64,000 bases of DNA from Branchiostoma lanceolatum (taxonomy: Eukaryota; Chordata; Leptocardii; Amphioxiformes; Branchiostomatidae), in the NCBI RefSeq assembly GCF_035083965.1, contig NC_089724.1, forward strand, positions 7,604,501-7,668,500, written 5' to 3'. Position 1 is the stretch's first letter; each line of letters begins with the position of its first letter. Under the pieces are notes generated by a model. That model had not been told where the DNA came from and did not search any database. It worked only from the letters and a program-made list of their open reading frames with translations. Of this stretch, positions 42,920 through 56,700 are shown in pieces. The position numbers were made by a program, and so were the translations under genes.

Positions 42920-45900
42920 AGTAGGGTAGTCAGTAGCTACTGAGTTAGCCCGTTAGACAAGGTGGCCATCCCCGGAAAGCCAAAGAGACACCGCAATATA
43001 TCGTTACAGTAAATTCAGGTACGACGACCAACTTGTTGTGTATGAACTGGGACCGTGCGGAAGCAATTTTTCGTCTGCTGTTTGGACATGACGTCATCAA
43101 TCAATATGGCGGCCAGATAGCATGTAGAAATATAGCCATAATCAAGGAGGTTTGAACCGTGCTGCCTCTCATAATCTACACTATGTGTACATAAGCACCC
43201 CATATCCCGGTCTATATTCAATGGCTTAACTGACCTCAACAGGTCAACTTCCTAAACTCCATATGTTATACTAGTATGATGGCCTCCAGTTTCTGCTAGA
43301 TTATTGAATATTACCCAACCAAATCACGCCCAACATATTTGCCACAGTGCGGCATATGCTACCTAAGAGAAGTCAAAGTTGTACCTGCTGATTAAGAGAG
43401 AGCTGCAATGATACGGAAGTTGGCGAAGGAAGACACAATGGGCCCGATGTCAACAAAGACACGTCCCATTGATTGACGTCTAAAGTGGTAAGACAACTCT
43501 TAGTGGCCTGTACCAACAATACCGGGAGAGGGGTGCAATATCCTTATCCGTATTCTGTATGACGTCGCAACTAATGTCAAAATATCGCATCTTAAACGGT
43601 AGGTATTTTGGAATAGCCTCTTCGAACATATATAATGTTAACTGTATTTTGAGGCAGCCCATTTTGCACTGGGTAACATTGAAATAGTAAATTTCGGGAA
43701 GGGCCTAAGTAAGATGGGAAATGATTAACCTCGTGGATGTCGTGTTTCTAGTCTCTCTTGATTTCTTACTTTTTACAGGACGAAAAATCGTATGCATCTA
43801 TTGCTTGTAGCTATGTACATTCGTATTTAGTTGGTACGGCTGCTAACATCATGCGGAAGCCAATAGTTCACATCATCCCGAATTTGTATAGTTTTACTGT
43901 GGTCTTTAACCCCGTGAATAATCACGAATAGTCCTCAATACAGGCCGCACGAATGATGGGCTGAAATGCCCAATAGTGGGGAGGGGAGACAAGATTTCAA
44001 AAGATAACATAACGAAATCGGTAAGGAGACGTAGTACCAGTAGTGTTTGTAACTGTTTTTCCTATATATATGATAAAGGGAAATGATGTCTGCAGTGTGA
44101 CCCCAAGGTACTTTTCCACATATTCATCCTGATTCTGACCCCCCCCCCCGACTTTGAAATTGAGTACACGGCGATATCTTACTCTTTTTAAATTCCCCCT
44201 TGCATTACTCAGATTGTTTGTCAAGTTTCTGGGGACATTAACTCGGAAAGAACATTAAATACCTAATATGTAGTTGATGTCTGACTACCTGGAAAGTTGT
44301 TTTTGTCTCAAACATACAGATGGATTTACTGTTTTCAATGTACCAAGAATAGCAAACGGTTCTGTTCATAGCCGTCTTTGATATTTTGTATGAACTCCAC
44401 TATGCCGACTTCAAAAGAAGAGTGTATTATTGTAGGCACCGTTCTAATAGTAGGGAAGCAGCTAGTACCAACAATAACGTGTCAACATTATCATTGAGAT
44501 ATCTCGATCGATATCTTGGCGATACGTGTGTGAACGTACTGCAAAGCGACATCGATGAATCAATTTGGCGTACTGAATTTCCCAAATCCCAACGTACTGG
44601 CTAGAATTTGTAGAAAGCATCTTAACTAGCATTAGACAAACAGATATCTGTGATCACGATGAACCCTACAGGTGTTACAAAGTACGTACATCGTATATTG
44701 TTATTCTACCTGCACCTCTCCGCGACATCAAAAAGATTGCCGGTGCTACATGTACGTGTGCTAACGTTACTGTAAACTCACGTGTTATTTTCGCGGGTAT
44801 CTAACTTCGCGGAGGAGTGGATATGTATTTTTCATTATTCGAGGTATATTAGGTTCTTGGTCATAACAATAATTAAGCACGGAAAAACACATATGCGGTG
44901 TCACGGTAGAGAGGTACCGCGAAAAACAGGAGAAAAACCACCGCGAACATTTCAAGATTTACAGATGGAATACGGTAGTATCATTCCAACGTATGACATA
45001 AAGTTACAACTGTCAATACAACATCTTTATAGCAGCACAGAGACATGTGTCCCGTCCAGTGGTTGTCAATTGGTATCCTCGTCCCTAACAAGAGTAATTT
45101 AGATTAGAAAATTACACAGAGATGTGACGAATACTGCCATTTGGCTGAAGCGACATCATAGGGTGTGTGGAATCCTGAGGGAGGACACCAGACATATAAA
45201 TGATATCTAAATCAAGAAACACGTTCTGTTTGTTCTGAATCCCAATGACAATGCTAGCGCTGCTCTAACGGACAATCACAAATGAACGTCAGATAGTGTG
45301 GTTTTTCCTAGTTTGCTGTGAGAACACCAACAAAACTAAGGCTCATTCGGTAAACACCTCAGTATCTATAAGCTATAGATGTATTGATTTTTATAGTATC
45401 ATCTGCGATTCAATTTCAATGAAACTGTAGTGTGTCCCGGCAAATAATCGGGAGTAACCCTGTGTCTATAGGCAGAAAACGGTCCGATTTTAGGAAATTA
45501 GGAATCTTCGCGCTCGCCTCAATATAGAAAGTACGAACGTTTATTGATCGTGGTTACCATGGTGCAATATGACGTTATTATCAACATGGCGGACCGATGG
45601 GGATACTGGAGAGAACAGGGCGTCTTCAACATTCATCAATAACGGATAGATCGAGAGGATTATGGGCAGGGAATGGAAAACTTTGATCTGAAAAGTTTCC
45701 CACGTTCTTATCTTTTTTTGCATCTTAAGTCCTTCCATGATATATTGTGATATCTAGGCCGTCTCGTGAAACATCTTCGAGATCTTTTTAAGTTATATGT
45801 AATTTCTGTCGTGTGCATGCAACTTCGAAGTGATTACATTCAGATTGAGGTAAACCCAATTCCTGAAAAAGCAAAAATATTTTCCTCTACGTCTTGGTTT

Positions 45901-46780
45901 CTTCATAAGTGTCTTATGTTACAGACAGACTGTACTTTAACTAAGGAGTTTGGGCATGATTTACGATATTGTATATTACGGTCGCCACACATATTGTATG
46001 ACACCGCGGGTATATGACACAAGAACATGTTTCGCTCTCTTGAGCTTTTCAGGGTCAGCTGAATAAACAACGTGCACGAACGGCGTTATGATATCAATGG
46101 AGATTCTCTAACGACAGATTCAATACTAGATAATCTGCAGGAACAATTGTGAGAAGTCGTTTGGAATAATTTGCGTCTAAGATAGCGTGCTGTGTCTCAG
46201 AAAACAATAACTATATTATCGACAACATGACATTTTGTCCTCACCAAGCCATGCGTCCTCTGTACACGGCGTGTTTTGATGAATATCTGAAGTCTTTCTC
46301 TGACAAGTCAGACAAAGAGTATAGTCTCTCATATATCCTCGTACTTACCGCAATGTCAAACATTTACTTAGTTACATCCATGGCCATTGGTTACGTCAAT
46401 AGCCTGCGGGCGTATCACGAATGCGGACGGTGTTCAAGGTTGGTAGGGGTGCAGTCGCTCTTACTTAGACTTATTGCAAGCTAATACACGATTCGCCAGC
46501 TATCGGAATTGTCAAATAGTTGGAAACCTTTGTAAAGCTCCTGAAAATTCAAACAATGCCAATTCACTGCACGAATTTTCCGCGAAAATAAATGATAAAA
46601 TCTCAATGTCAGCACCCGTACCTATGCAACATTTGGTATCGCCCGTCCTTCGCCCACACCCACAATCCCCTGCACCATTCAAGTTTGAGTGTCCTTGATA
46701 AGGTGATCAGCGCTACAAGACAAGAAAGTATATTTTTCCCTTAAGCGCCAAGACGTTCATATTTAACAAATCCTTCCAAG
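42920..46780. other. intergenic, no gene recognised
   Basis: Only short frames (75 to about 106 codons) without motif, leader or conserved splice context; a C-run at 44136. It contains the upstream regions of two divergent genes (multi-pass gene to the left, tetraspanin to the right). Confidence 0.5.
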
Positions 46781-46861
46781 ATGGGGTGTTGTAAGAGCTG
46801 TGCTGACTGTTCCTTCAAGTGCATGAAGATGGCGCTCTTTGTGTTTAACCTGATCTTCTTG
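46781..46861 (+). CDS. tetraspanin exon 1
   Basis: 27 codons, MGCCKSCADCSFKCM to NLIFL, donor GTAAGT. Five cysteines in the first 14 residues. Confidence 0.92.
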
Positions 46862-49800
46862 GTAAGTAGTTTGTGCGTTTCTAAGGTGGAGTCTAAACAA
46901 GTTACGAACGTGCATCGCTTGAGCGCTTTCAATCAAGCAGACAAATGCCGTCAATGTAACGCAGCTCTGCTTTTGGATAAATGAATTTGTGTTGAACTTG
47001 GCCAGCTAATCAGGTTGAAATGTTTCAAAATTTGATTAGTTTCTTTGTTACAGATTTTCTTGGGATGAAAATTGTTAATACAAATGCTTGTTTTATGTCA
47101 GCTATATATAGACCTGTCACCACACTCTAGGCTTTTCTGGTATCATTCATTCTGATGTTTGTACTTCCGATAGTAGGGAAGAATCCAGCACTGTTTCATG
47201 TAGATTCGTGTTGTTTTTATCCACACCAGGTAGACCGCCACGCTCTGCCGCAAGTACACAGTACATAGTATTAGTTACTGCCCAAGGTTGAGTTACAGAG
47301 ACCTGCCTGGTGTGTATTCAGAAGATAGGGCGAGTGTTTTTTTTGTGTGTGTTTTGCTGATCTGTTTCATCCCAAACATGAACTGTGTTGGAATGACAGA
47401 GCCATATTACAAGATATCTTCTGTTGCTGGCCTTTCCAAATTACGTATTGATGGTCCCTAGTCTACACACACGCCATGTTGTGCGATACATTTGTAATCA
47501 CTCTGTAGCTATTCCCATAAATACCACAGGATAGAATTTCAAACCTTAAATTGAAAAAGTCGTCAAGAGAACGGAAGACACGCTGACGGCAACAGATAGA
47601 TATGCTATTCAAGCTTTGAATCGCGTGTTCGCTATGCTATCAAAAACTAGCAGATAGGTTTTGGCCCGACTGCAATGTCTGAATAGAAACTCAAGGACAA
47701 GTAACCTAACCCCATGTTATTTTGCTGTGCTATATTGGTGTGGTTGCTGATTGGTGTGGTGAAGTAAGCTTCAAGCAGATGTTTTGGGTGAAAAACGTAA
47801 CGTTTTCTGGTGGTCATAGAAGCCCTACAGCCAGAAAAAAAACACATCTATTTAAGCTTGCTAGTAGCCACGCCAAGTGCTAACATAGCAAAACAACTTC
47901 TCGCCTGACTGCCTAGTGTTGTTGCCACACCCAGCGTTAACACAATAAATCACATTCTCATTGTCGACATGTCGCTCACTAAGAAGTTTGCTGTCTTCAG
48001 ATTTTACGCAGAAGAATTTACTGACATGCATGGAAACGATATCTTTTATACATAAAGAGCTGGTCTGAAATTACGTGACGTTATCTAGTGTTCTGTTTGA
48101 ATTTTTATCATAAAGAGCGCTTTTACAGTAATTTTTCGGACCCTTTTTTCGTACCCTTTTTTTCGGCCAGGACCAGTGGTATGCATGAAAGTTGAGAGGA
48201 CGCAGCGGAGTCAATACACAAGAATACATCGTAAATCTTTTTATTACAGTTCAACACTAGCAACGTGGGTGATAGCGAGTTTTTTTTGTTGTCATCAATG
48301 CCAATGTTGTAGTCGCCTTACATGTCGTTGCTTTAGCCTCCACCAGGATTTCCTACGGTGGTATGGATTGTAGAATTCGGCAAGGAAGGGAATAAATGGC
48401 CAGTAGAGTCAGTCCACTTTAAGGTATATATTTCCCTTGCAAACGAAACCCTCTGGTGGCCAAACTTCCCTGGCAAATATTCTCCCTATAGCTTGCATAG
48501 TTAGTCTGCTGGAAACTAACATTTCATACCGTACGTAGTGACGCTTTCAGGATAAAGGTCTAGAGAACACAGTTCAAGCTATTTGCAGTGCCCCCTTAAC
48601 ATCCTCACACACACACACACACACACACGCGCACGCACACACACACACTTCTTGGCAATATAATAATATTCCCATGTTGCATGACTAACATTAACTCATG
48701 ACACGTTTATCTTCAACTGAAGCTTAACTACGTACAGATGGGAAAATTATGGTTGCCACAGATAAGAATCAAAATAGGACTTTGAGTAATACCATCACCA
48801 ATCTTCATCTATCAATCTGACAATTGCATTCAGGATGCGACAATGAAAAGGGATCCATAGATGATTTAGAGTTTATAACAGACTCTAAATTATGTATGAA
48901 TACCCACGACTTTAATTCATACTCAATCTCGACGCATATGGCATATGTTCAAGTTGTTTTTGTACGTCTTTTGGCTTCTCGTGTACATCTTCAAATCGTG
49001 TAGCCTTACACTTATTGAAGAAAACACACGAAGGAAATGAAGACAAACCTACACATATCTCTTTGTGGAGATTAATTTATTGAAACCAATCAGTTTGTTA
49101 AGAATATGATACTATGTCTTGTGACTCATCTATCATTGTAAATTAGCTAGGTACAGCCCTGTGTAAAGATTGATTCATTCTAGCTCTAATCAGTTTGCTA
49201 AATACATGCTACTATTGTATTGGAATCATAAACATATGTACGGGGACAAAGTAGTGACGCACTCAAGTTTACAGGAATTATTTTGAACCCACCACTTATG
49301 ATTCGGTCCCAGTCGCACCCTACACACCCCCCCCCCCCCGTACCCGGCACTCCAGTGAGACAAATTCGTGGCTTCGGGGCCCGGGCGGGACTACACCCTA
49401 CCCCCCCCCCCCCCCCACCCCACGGGCACCGGCGCAACTGGGACCAAAGCATTAACATGCTGCTATAGTGGTTCTAATGTATACCATTCCAGCTGCTGGG
49501 CCTGACCCTGGTGGGGGTGGGTATCTGGGTCATGGTGGAGAGTAACGCGGCCAACGCCTTCACCCTCACCAACACCGACACCATGACGCTGTACGCAGGC
49601 GCAATCGTGCTGATTGTGGGCGGAGTCATCACCGTCATCGTGGCTGTCCTGGGAGTGGTCGGGGCCTGGAAGGAGCATCAGATCATCCTGGGGGTCGTAC
49701 GTATCACCACATTTGTTTGTTTATTTTTTGTTTGTTTGTTTGACTGTTATACCCTGAACTCTTCTTTGTGACTTAATAGATTGTCGCATACAATTGCATA

Positions 49801-52127
49801 AAAATGCGATATCTGGAGTTAAGTGTAAGATTATGCATGTATCTAAGATCATATTAAAAAAACGCTGAATAACTGTCTTATTGCGTCTTGTTTTAACTAC
49901 GCAGTTCTTCACCTGTCTGCTGTTTCTACTCTGCATGGAAGTCGCCATTGGCGTGTACTACGTGGTACAGAAAGATCAGGTGAGAATCATAATATCAGAG
50001 CTGCATTCAGTTCATTTACCATCACTTAATTAGCCTAAAGGTATACTATTCATATTATAGAATATAATTAAGGACAGTTGAATGTTGAGAAATGAGTCTT
50101 TAGAATGAGAGACAGCTTACTGTCGACTAGATGAAGGTTTTACCGTTGGAATTTTAATCAATGATTAACTTGCAAAATGTCGTCTTCAGGGTGCTTGTTT
50201 CAACGCGAATTGTGCACTTCAACATTTCAATTGAGCATTTGACAATGTGAGGAGATTGATGACCCACCTTTGAAAAAAAAAACGTTGCTAGAACTGATAC
50301 TATAATATGTGCTGTTTCTATCAAAATGAGAGTGTCTGATGAACATTTTCTTTCATCCTTTCTTCGCGATAACTTTTCTTTCAGTTTTACACCACTGTAG
50401 GTGACGCAATAGACACCCTTTCAACTAGAAACTACAGCGACTTCGACACGGCACTGCAGACCCTGCTTGACACCATTCATAAGGATGTAAGTCATCATTA
50501 TTAATTGTTATTCCTTGTTCTTGACGCTTGCAAACTTTTCTCAATGGTCATGTTTAGCCCTGCTGTCAACATGGCTAGCTGAACGTTTGAAAGTTTTATC
50601 AACTCTCCGGATATTAATACACCTTGCTGTACTTCTTTCTAATATCTAGAAGAAACGTACATCGTCATTAACATTTCTACATATTAATAGGGATTGCGTC
50701 TATCTCTAGATCAGCCATTTCTGAATGTTTAACATAACATAACGATATGATAGATATTACTGGCATAACATATGCCTAGTAATGAAGACTAAAACTTCTA
50801 CACATTACTAGACAAAACCCGGCATGGGAGATAACGTATTTCAAATCAAACACACCAGTGGGATAAATTGATAAGGAGTTAATGGTTTATAGATCTCAAA
50901 AGTTAATATTTCATCGATTCAGCTGCAATGCTGCGGCCTCAACTCTACCAAGAACTTCAGCCCCAAACCCGACTCGTGTTCATGTGACGTGGATACAAAC
51001 GACAACTGTTGTGAACTGGACGCACTCTCGTGGTGGGATCGGGTCAGTACACAGTCCATCTTAAATACAGACTAACCTACAGTTTCCAAAGAGCAACGCA
51101 CATATTTCGGCCACATGAGTTGATACTTTAACATTAATTTGTTGGCTCAACTTGTCACATCTCGTATAAGCTTAAGGAGGTAAAACAAAAGGTGATAACA
51201 TCCTACAGCTCTGTGGACCAATCAAACGACTTGTACGTCTGACGTCATGTCTCCTTAGTAATACCCTGTCCCCATGTGTTCCCTCATCAGCCATGCAAAC
51301 GACCCATCATCCTCTGGATGCAGGAGCAGTCGAGCATCATCGCCGGTGTGGGAATCGGTTTCGGACTGGTGATGGTGAGTAACATAATAATGTTTTTTAT
51401 TGGTCAGAAATAACCCGCAATGGCAGCCTTTCTAGCGCTGAATTGATGCAGGGTTTACATGTTTCACATCATACACGACATATACTATCCACATTTTGTG
51501 GATTTTTCCACATTTTGTAGACCTCTTGGTTCTGAGCCGAACGCTCTGCCGTTGCGCCACACGACCCCACTGTCATGTCACCTTCTGTCATGAATAGACC
51601 AAAACTTTCCACTAGTTTTTCAGCGTACGTAAAATTTCTGTTAATTCTCGTGTGCTACTAAAAGGTAAAGGACATCCCATAGCCTTTTTGAGGCCGTAGG
51701 GGCAGTGAATCTTTATCCACTGTGTCTAGGACACGGGACTGAAGTACCTAGACTAGTGTGAAGTACCCAACCTTCTCATTCTACCTACTTTTACCTCCCC
51801 AACCAAAGTCAGGTACCCATTTTTTCCCATTTTTTGCGCCTGGGTGGAGTGAGGAAAGTCGTGTCAAGTGCCTATCCCAAAGGCGCAACATCGGTGCCAT
51901 GTCAGAGGATTGGAACCTAGGACCTCTGGTTTCCAGGCCAAAACATCCTAGCCGTCACGCCAACACGACGCCACGTCTGCTGGTATCCACCTCAGAATGC
52001 TTTCTGCTCGAATGGGATGCCTTATCATCATAGTAACAGTTTTTCTGTCCGGCTGCAGGTTTTCGGAATGACAATGTCCTGCTGTCTGTGTCAAAAGAAG
52101 AGGAAGACGGGTAACAACGCTGTCTGA
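46781..52127 (+). CDS. tetraspanin, complete, seven exons
   Basis: Exons 46781-46861, 49493-49696, 49905-49979, 50385-50486, 50923-51042, 51291-51374 and 52059-52127. All introns are phase 0, all with GT-AG, as in animal tetraspanins. 244 residues. A cysteine-rich N-terminus (MGCCKSCADCSFKCMKMALF), likely palmitoylated, leads into TM1 across exons 1-2. TM2 is AGAIVLIVGGVITVIVAVLG with GAWKEHQ after it; TM3 is FFTCLLFLLCMEVAIGVYYV. The large loop has LQCCGLNST (CCG signature), DSCSC, NCC and PCK. TM4 is IIAGVGIGFGLVMVFGMTM; tail CCLCQKKRKTGNNAV. Start context TTCCAAGATGG. Tetraspanins organise membrane microdomains with partner receptors; subfamily not assigned. Confidence 0.95.
46862..49492. 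other. tetraspanin intron 1
   Basis: 2.6 kb with a (CA)n run at about 48607-48648 and two long C-runs at about 49327 and 49401. No other gene recognised. Confidence 0.7.
49493..49696 (+). CDS. tetraspanin exon 2
   Basis: 68 codons: end of TM1 (LLGLTLVGVGIWVMVE), small loop, TM2, and GAWKEHQIILGV. Acceptor TTCCAG, donor GTACGT. Markedly GC-richer than its introns. Confidence 0.93.
49905..49979 (+). CDS. tetraspanin exon 3
   Basis: 25 codons, TM3: FFTCLLFLLCMEVAIGVYYV then VQKDQ. Acceptor ACGCAG, donor GTGAGA. Confidence 0.93.
50385..50486 (+). CDS. tetraspanin exon 4
   Basis: 34 codons, first helices of the large loop: FYTTVGDAIDTLSTRNYSDF then DTALQTLLDTIHKD. One potential N-glycosylation site (NYS). 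Donor GTAAGT. Confidence 0.92.
50923..51042 (+). CDS. tetraspanin exon 5 (CCG motif)
   Basis: 40 codons: LQCCGLNSTKNFSPKPDSC, then SCDVDTNDNCCELDALSWWD. Two possible N-glycosylation sites (NST, NFS). Donor GTCAGT. A plus-strand frame through its start in another phase is a shadow. Confidence 0.93.
51291..51374 (+). CDS. tetraspanin exon 6
   Basis: 28 codons: PCKRPIILWMQEQSS, the last loop cysteine, and the start of TM4 (IIAGVGIGFGLVM). Donor GTGAGT. Confidence 0.92.
52059..52127 (+). CDS. tetraspanin exon 7
   Basis: 22 codons plus TGA: VFGMTMSCCLCQKKRKTGNN then AV. Juxtamembrane cysteines are probable acylation sites. Confidence 0.92.
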   Translation, partial: VFGMTMSCCLCQKKRKTGNNAV

Positions 52128-52690
52128 GTCTGCACGTGGTGGCTACACTTCTATCGTTTTATGCAGCAATTCATGATTATGTAAAAAAGTTACTAGGTTC
52201 TTGGTGACTTTTTACTTTTGTTAAAAATGCTGTGCTGTTGCTTTCTATTGAATTAGGACCATGGTCAGGACTGTCAAGCAATGTTGTATACGGTGATAAA
52301 GCACTTCATCTTGTGCACATTCTATAATCTACCACCGTCTCTTATTATGTAACATTGAATATGGTGTACACACGATTACTATTAGATATCTGCTGGATAG
52401 TTTTATCACCCATATTGTATATGCCTTAACACAGATACATCCAACTTACCTGCTTTGCTGTAAATACATGTAACTTGTACACATTGTCACGTACATATGA
52501 ATTGTATCCATTCGCTATTGTATGACTGGGTTTGAGAACGAGACCATCCTTAATTGAGAGTTTTATTCATACCTAGTACCTCAATGCGGCTTGTCCAGAT
52601 CACAGCTTCATTGAAAGAAAGTTCAAATGACCATGTGTCGTGCCTGGTTTGTTTTACTAATAATAAATCTGTTTAACCTCTATGCGGCCA
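52128..52690 (+). other. tetraspanin 3' UTR with polyadenylation signal
   Basis: No coding. AATAAA at about 52662 (CTAATAATAAATCTG) is the best signal and would give a 3' UTR of roughly 550 bases. Confidence 0.5.
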
Positions 52691-53525
52691 AGGAGTGGAG
52701 GGGTCGGAGTCGAAACTATTCGTTCAATCTGAAAACCATCCAGCGACCCCGCGGACGGATTCAGAAACTCTAGAAGCTGTTTCAATAGACGATAATGACA
52801 CTCTGTTTACAAATTCTATTTAGACTTGTTGATGATGGGCTCAATGTAGGCCAATGCAAATGAAAAAGTGACGGCAATGGTTGAAGATATCCCTTCCAAC
52901 AGACTACATACCCCACCAATGGCGTACAAAATACATCACATACATGGCTATAGAAGTATGTACATGTACAAAAGGTTGCTGTATACTAGTACATTTTGTA
53001 ACACTCGTCATTACTAGCACGTATATTGAGACGGTGCGACTTAATCAAGCCAATTCTACCATTTGTCTTACGATTTACTTAGAACCTGCAGAATTTGAAC
53101 AGGACTCACAAGAATATTGTATACATAAGCTTCGAAGTAACTGAGGCCTAGATCTCCACGTGAAGCTAGTACTACATTCCGTTTGAATCATCGTTTACCA
53201 TCGGCTGGCTGTCATGACGCCCCTACGACCACTGAGGTCATGGGTCATGAGTGAGTGAGTGAATGAGTGAGTGATCTGATAGCCAAGGGCAATCTCTGCC
53301 ATTTCACTGTAGAGCAGCGCCCCCTTCTTAATACGCTTCGAACTACAGTGTGTCAAGCCACATTTCAAAATGTTTTCGCTGTGACTGTGCCATTATTGCT
53401 TTCTTACATACAGCTTAGGAAGGTTGCCGTGATTAGCATACTGAAATCAAATTGAAGTTCCATCCAAATATGATTTATAAACTTACTCTTTGTGTGCAGA
53501 TTTGTTCTTTTAGTTCTAGTGGTGT

Positions 53526-53752
53526 TTACTTTTCTGACTTCCCTCCACCATTGCCTGTTTCCTCCTTGATGAGTCGCATCAGTCTACGTTTTCTCTTCAC
53601 CAGCTTCTCGTACGATTCGGTCACGTGTTCCTCGAGAGTCCAGAAGAGTCGGTAGGTGGAACTTCCCGCGTTGTTGTCTCGCGAGAAGTCAGCCTCCGTG
53701 AACTCCACGTCCATTTCTAGCTTGTCGCCTCTTTCCGATTTCTTCCAGCGCG
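53526..53752 (-). CDS. single-pass membrane gene exon 4
   Basis: 227 bp with stop. Acceptor TCTGTAG; encodes RWKKSERGDKLEMDVEFTEA, SSTYRLFWTLEEHV and a basic end KRKRRLMRLIKEE. Confidence 0.8.
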
Positions 53753-56700
53753 CTACAGAAAACGAACAAAAATTGTTTCTTGTATGATTGTAATCAACAC
53801 ATGTGCAACTGTCAATGATCCCATTTCCATGAGGCTCAGCGGTACAAACCAATAGGAAATATGCCAGAATAGGACAGCAAAATTTGATATAATTCAAGTC
53901 TCAATTACACACGAATCATGTGTAGGTATCGCACTGAATTGTTGTATGCCACTCGCATGAATGGTGCACACATGCAAGGGAGCTATTTCATCAAAGACGT
54001 GTAGGTAAATGTATAAAAGACTGCTTTGTTTGTATAAAAAATTCCAAAATCCATGATTTGCCCCGTTCGATTGTAACAGTATATTAAAGCCTTAAACTAG
54101 CCCTTATTTCTATCAATTAGGATGATTTATTCTATACTAGTTCTTCTATTTTGTACTTTGTGTAGTAGTTGTTGCCATACATTGTACCGTGTACGATTGT
54201 CGTGCAATAAAGTTCTTCTACAAACACGTTTATACTATCGTTAGCAACAGGCAAGTTGGGCAGCACTGGCTGTGTATGCTGAATAGCCAAACCAATAGAT
54301 AAATTAATAAAACTATCGTTCTACAAACCAAGTAGAATGATTTCCACTGTATTGCTTGCAAAAACATGACAGAAACTTACCGACGACGAATTTCTGATGA
54401 TTGACGTGCACGATGAAGTCTCTGAACACATCCGGGCACCCGTCCTCGTACAGGTGCGCATTGTCCCGGATGATCTCCTCAGCCTTCAGGTCCAGGGGAT
54501 GGATGACGTAATACAGGAATGTCCGCCAGCGGTTCAGTAACCTTTGACCTTCTGAGGCGTTCTTCTCCCATATCCAACGAGCCTTGATGAGATAGTCGAC
54601 AAGACCCTCAGACTCTCTGGACCGAGAACAGAAGTTGACATATATATAACGCAAGGTCAGACGAGCTTAAAGGTTTGATCACAAAGAGTTTTAAATGAGT
54701 TTTTGCAGCTATCAAATCTATACTTTTGCATAGCATAATTGCGTCCCAGTATTCTGCTCCCTAAACCCATTACTCCTTTGCTGGGGTAATAAGAAAATAA
54801 TTTGATACTAAATGTCATAATAATCTAAGAAGCTGTAAAAATGTCCTTGGTTATTATGTGTTGTCCGATATATAAACAGACCTGACGATTCAGCATATTG
54901 GCTGCTACTAGGATGTTTTAGACAAATAAACAAATAAACAGACAAATAAAGTAATAACAATAAATGTCTAGATCTGATGATGGAGACGATTTCAGTACCG
55001 ACTACCTGTTTGATTGTCAATAATCATAAATTTGTCTATGTCCCCAGTCGCGTTTTTTTCGTTATACATATTCTTAGGTTTGCAATTTCATATTCTTAAT
55101 GATACGAATTGTTTGTCTGACTAAAAATAGCTTTCTTCTCTTAAAAATGAAAGCAAAAAATGATTCCGCCCGGGATCGAACCAGGGACCTTCTGCGTGTT
55201 AGGCAGATGTGATAACCGCTACACCACGGAATCTCCTGCCATTAGCTGCCCTTTTCCCATCTCATAGCTTTTACGTTCCGTGGGAAATTACCTTGGGGAA
55301 ATAAATCAATGCGAGAAACGCCTGTACACGCCATTGCGCGTGATCTATACGACCTCTCTCATCCACCACTTGTCGCCTAGAATGCTCAACACTTCTCAAA
55401 ACTGCATTTTATTGCAGTTTCAGGTTGTTAAGAAAATAAATTTCAATAATTGAGACATTTCTTCCTTGTATTATAAATGATATAATCAGTTGGTGAAGCT
55501 CGTGACAAGCATACTCAACGCTTCCATTACCCAATAAATCGACCACTTTTTGGCAAAGTGACAAATTATTATTGATCGTTTGACCTGCCTGTTTGCCCTA
55601 CCACGTGCACGATCTATCTCCATACTGAAAATTGAATATGGTGCGTGGTAGCGTTAGCCTTTTACAACAATTTATCGTCCATTAGGTTGAACTTGGAATA
55701 GAATGATTTCGCTGCATGCAATGTGTGATAGAAATTTTTCTCAAGTGCAAAATGTGTACTGTCCGAGCACGGCCTCTTGATTTAACGGAAAAATCAATAA
55801 AAAATGTCGTTAAACGTGTGAGCAGGGCCTACAGTTACCATTTCAACAAAGCTCTTTGAGCTAACCTCTAATAGTTTCATATATGATATAACTTCCCATT
55901 CATGGAGAAAGGAGCTATGAGGACTGTAGCAGGTGTTGATGTTTTGGTAAGTTAAACGTTTTTTTTACATTCTTACTACACTTTTTCTGCAACTTTTTCA
56001 TGAATATTTTACCAGTCTTTAAAGTGCGATTTTTTTCTTTACCCTTTACTACCTTCTACATCCCAGCGTTTATTTCTGATGACTTTCGGATACCATACCT
56101 GTCCACTAACTGGTATCATATATTATATATCTTTCTCTTTATAAAGGAAGGAGCAAGAGGGACTGTGGTAAGTGTTGATGCTTTTCTTCAAACTTGCCAC
56201 CTTCTAAACGTTACATCCAAGTGCTTATTTCTAAAGACTGTCGGATACCTAGTCGGCCGCATTTGCTTGGATGTAGAGCATGCAAGAGAAGCTCTCCAAT
56301 AGTCGCCACAGCTATCGGATACCATTGTCGAGAGCACATTTAGATGTTGCAAGATGTTTTAGCTGTAACAACAGGAAGATGGCTAGTACGGTCCACAGGT
56401 GGTCCTACGACAGGGCTATCTCACATCTGTATCTGATTTATATATCAACTAGAGTTCCACAAACACATTATCTTCGCCAAATAATCAAGGCTTATTATGG
56501 AAAGTGATTTATACTTACGTGCCTATCACCCCCTGCAAATTTGATCATGCACCATACCATTTGGACGTTATGATTGGGCGAATGAGTCCAGTTAAGATAT
56601 GGTTAAAAATCATTTGGTGGTACAGGACTAGTATATGTGTAGAGTGTGCTGATATATGTTATAACTGGTCATGAAAAAATATGAGTATGTTGATATTATA

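Noticed and set aside
44386-45102. 72- and 106-codon plus frames
   Set aside because: Random-looking composition, no splice context, no motif.
46227-46484. 85-codon plus frame upstream of the tetraspanin
   Set aside because: No leader or domain, and no donor that would join the tetraspanin in frame.
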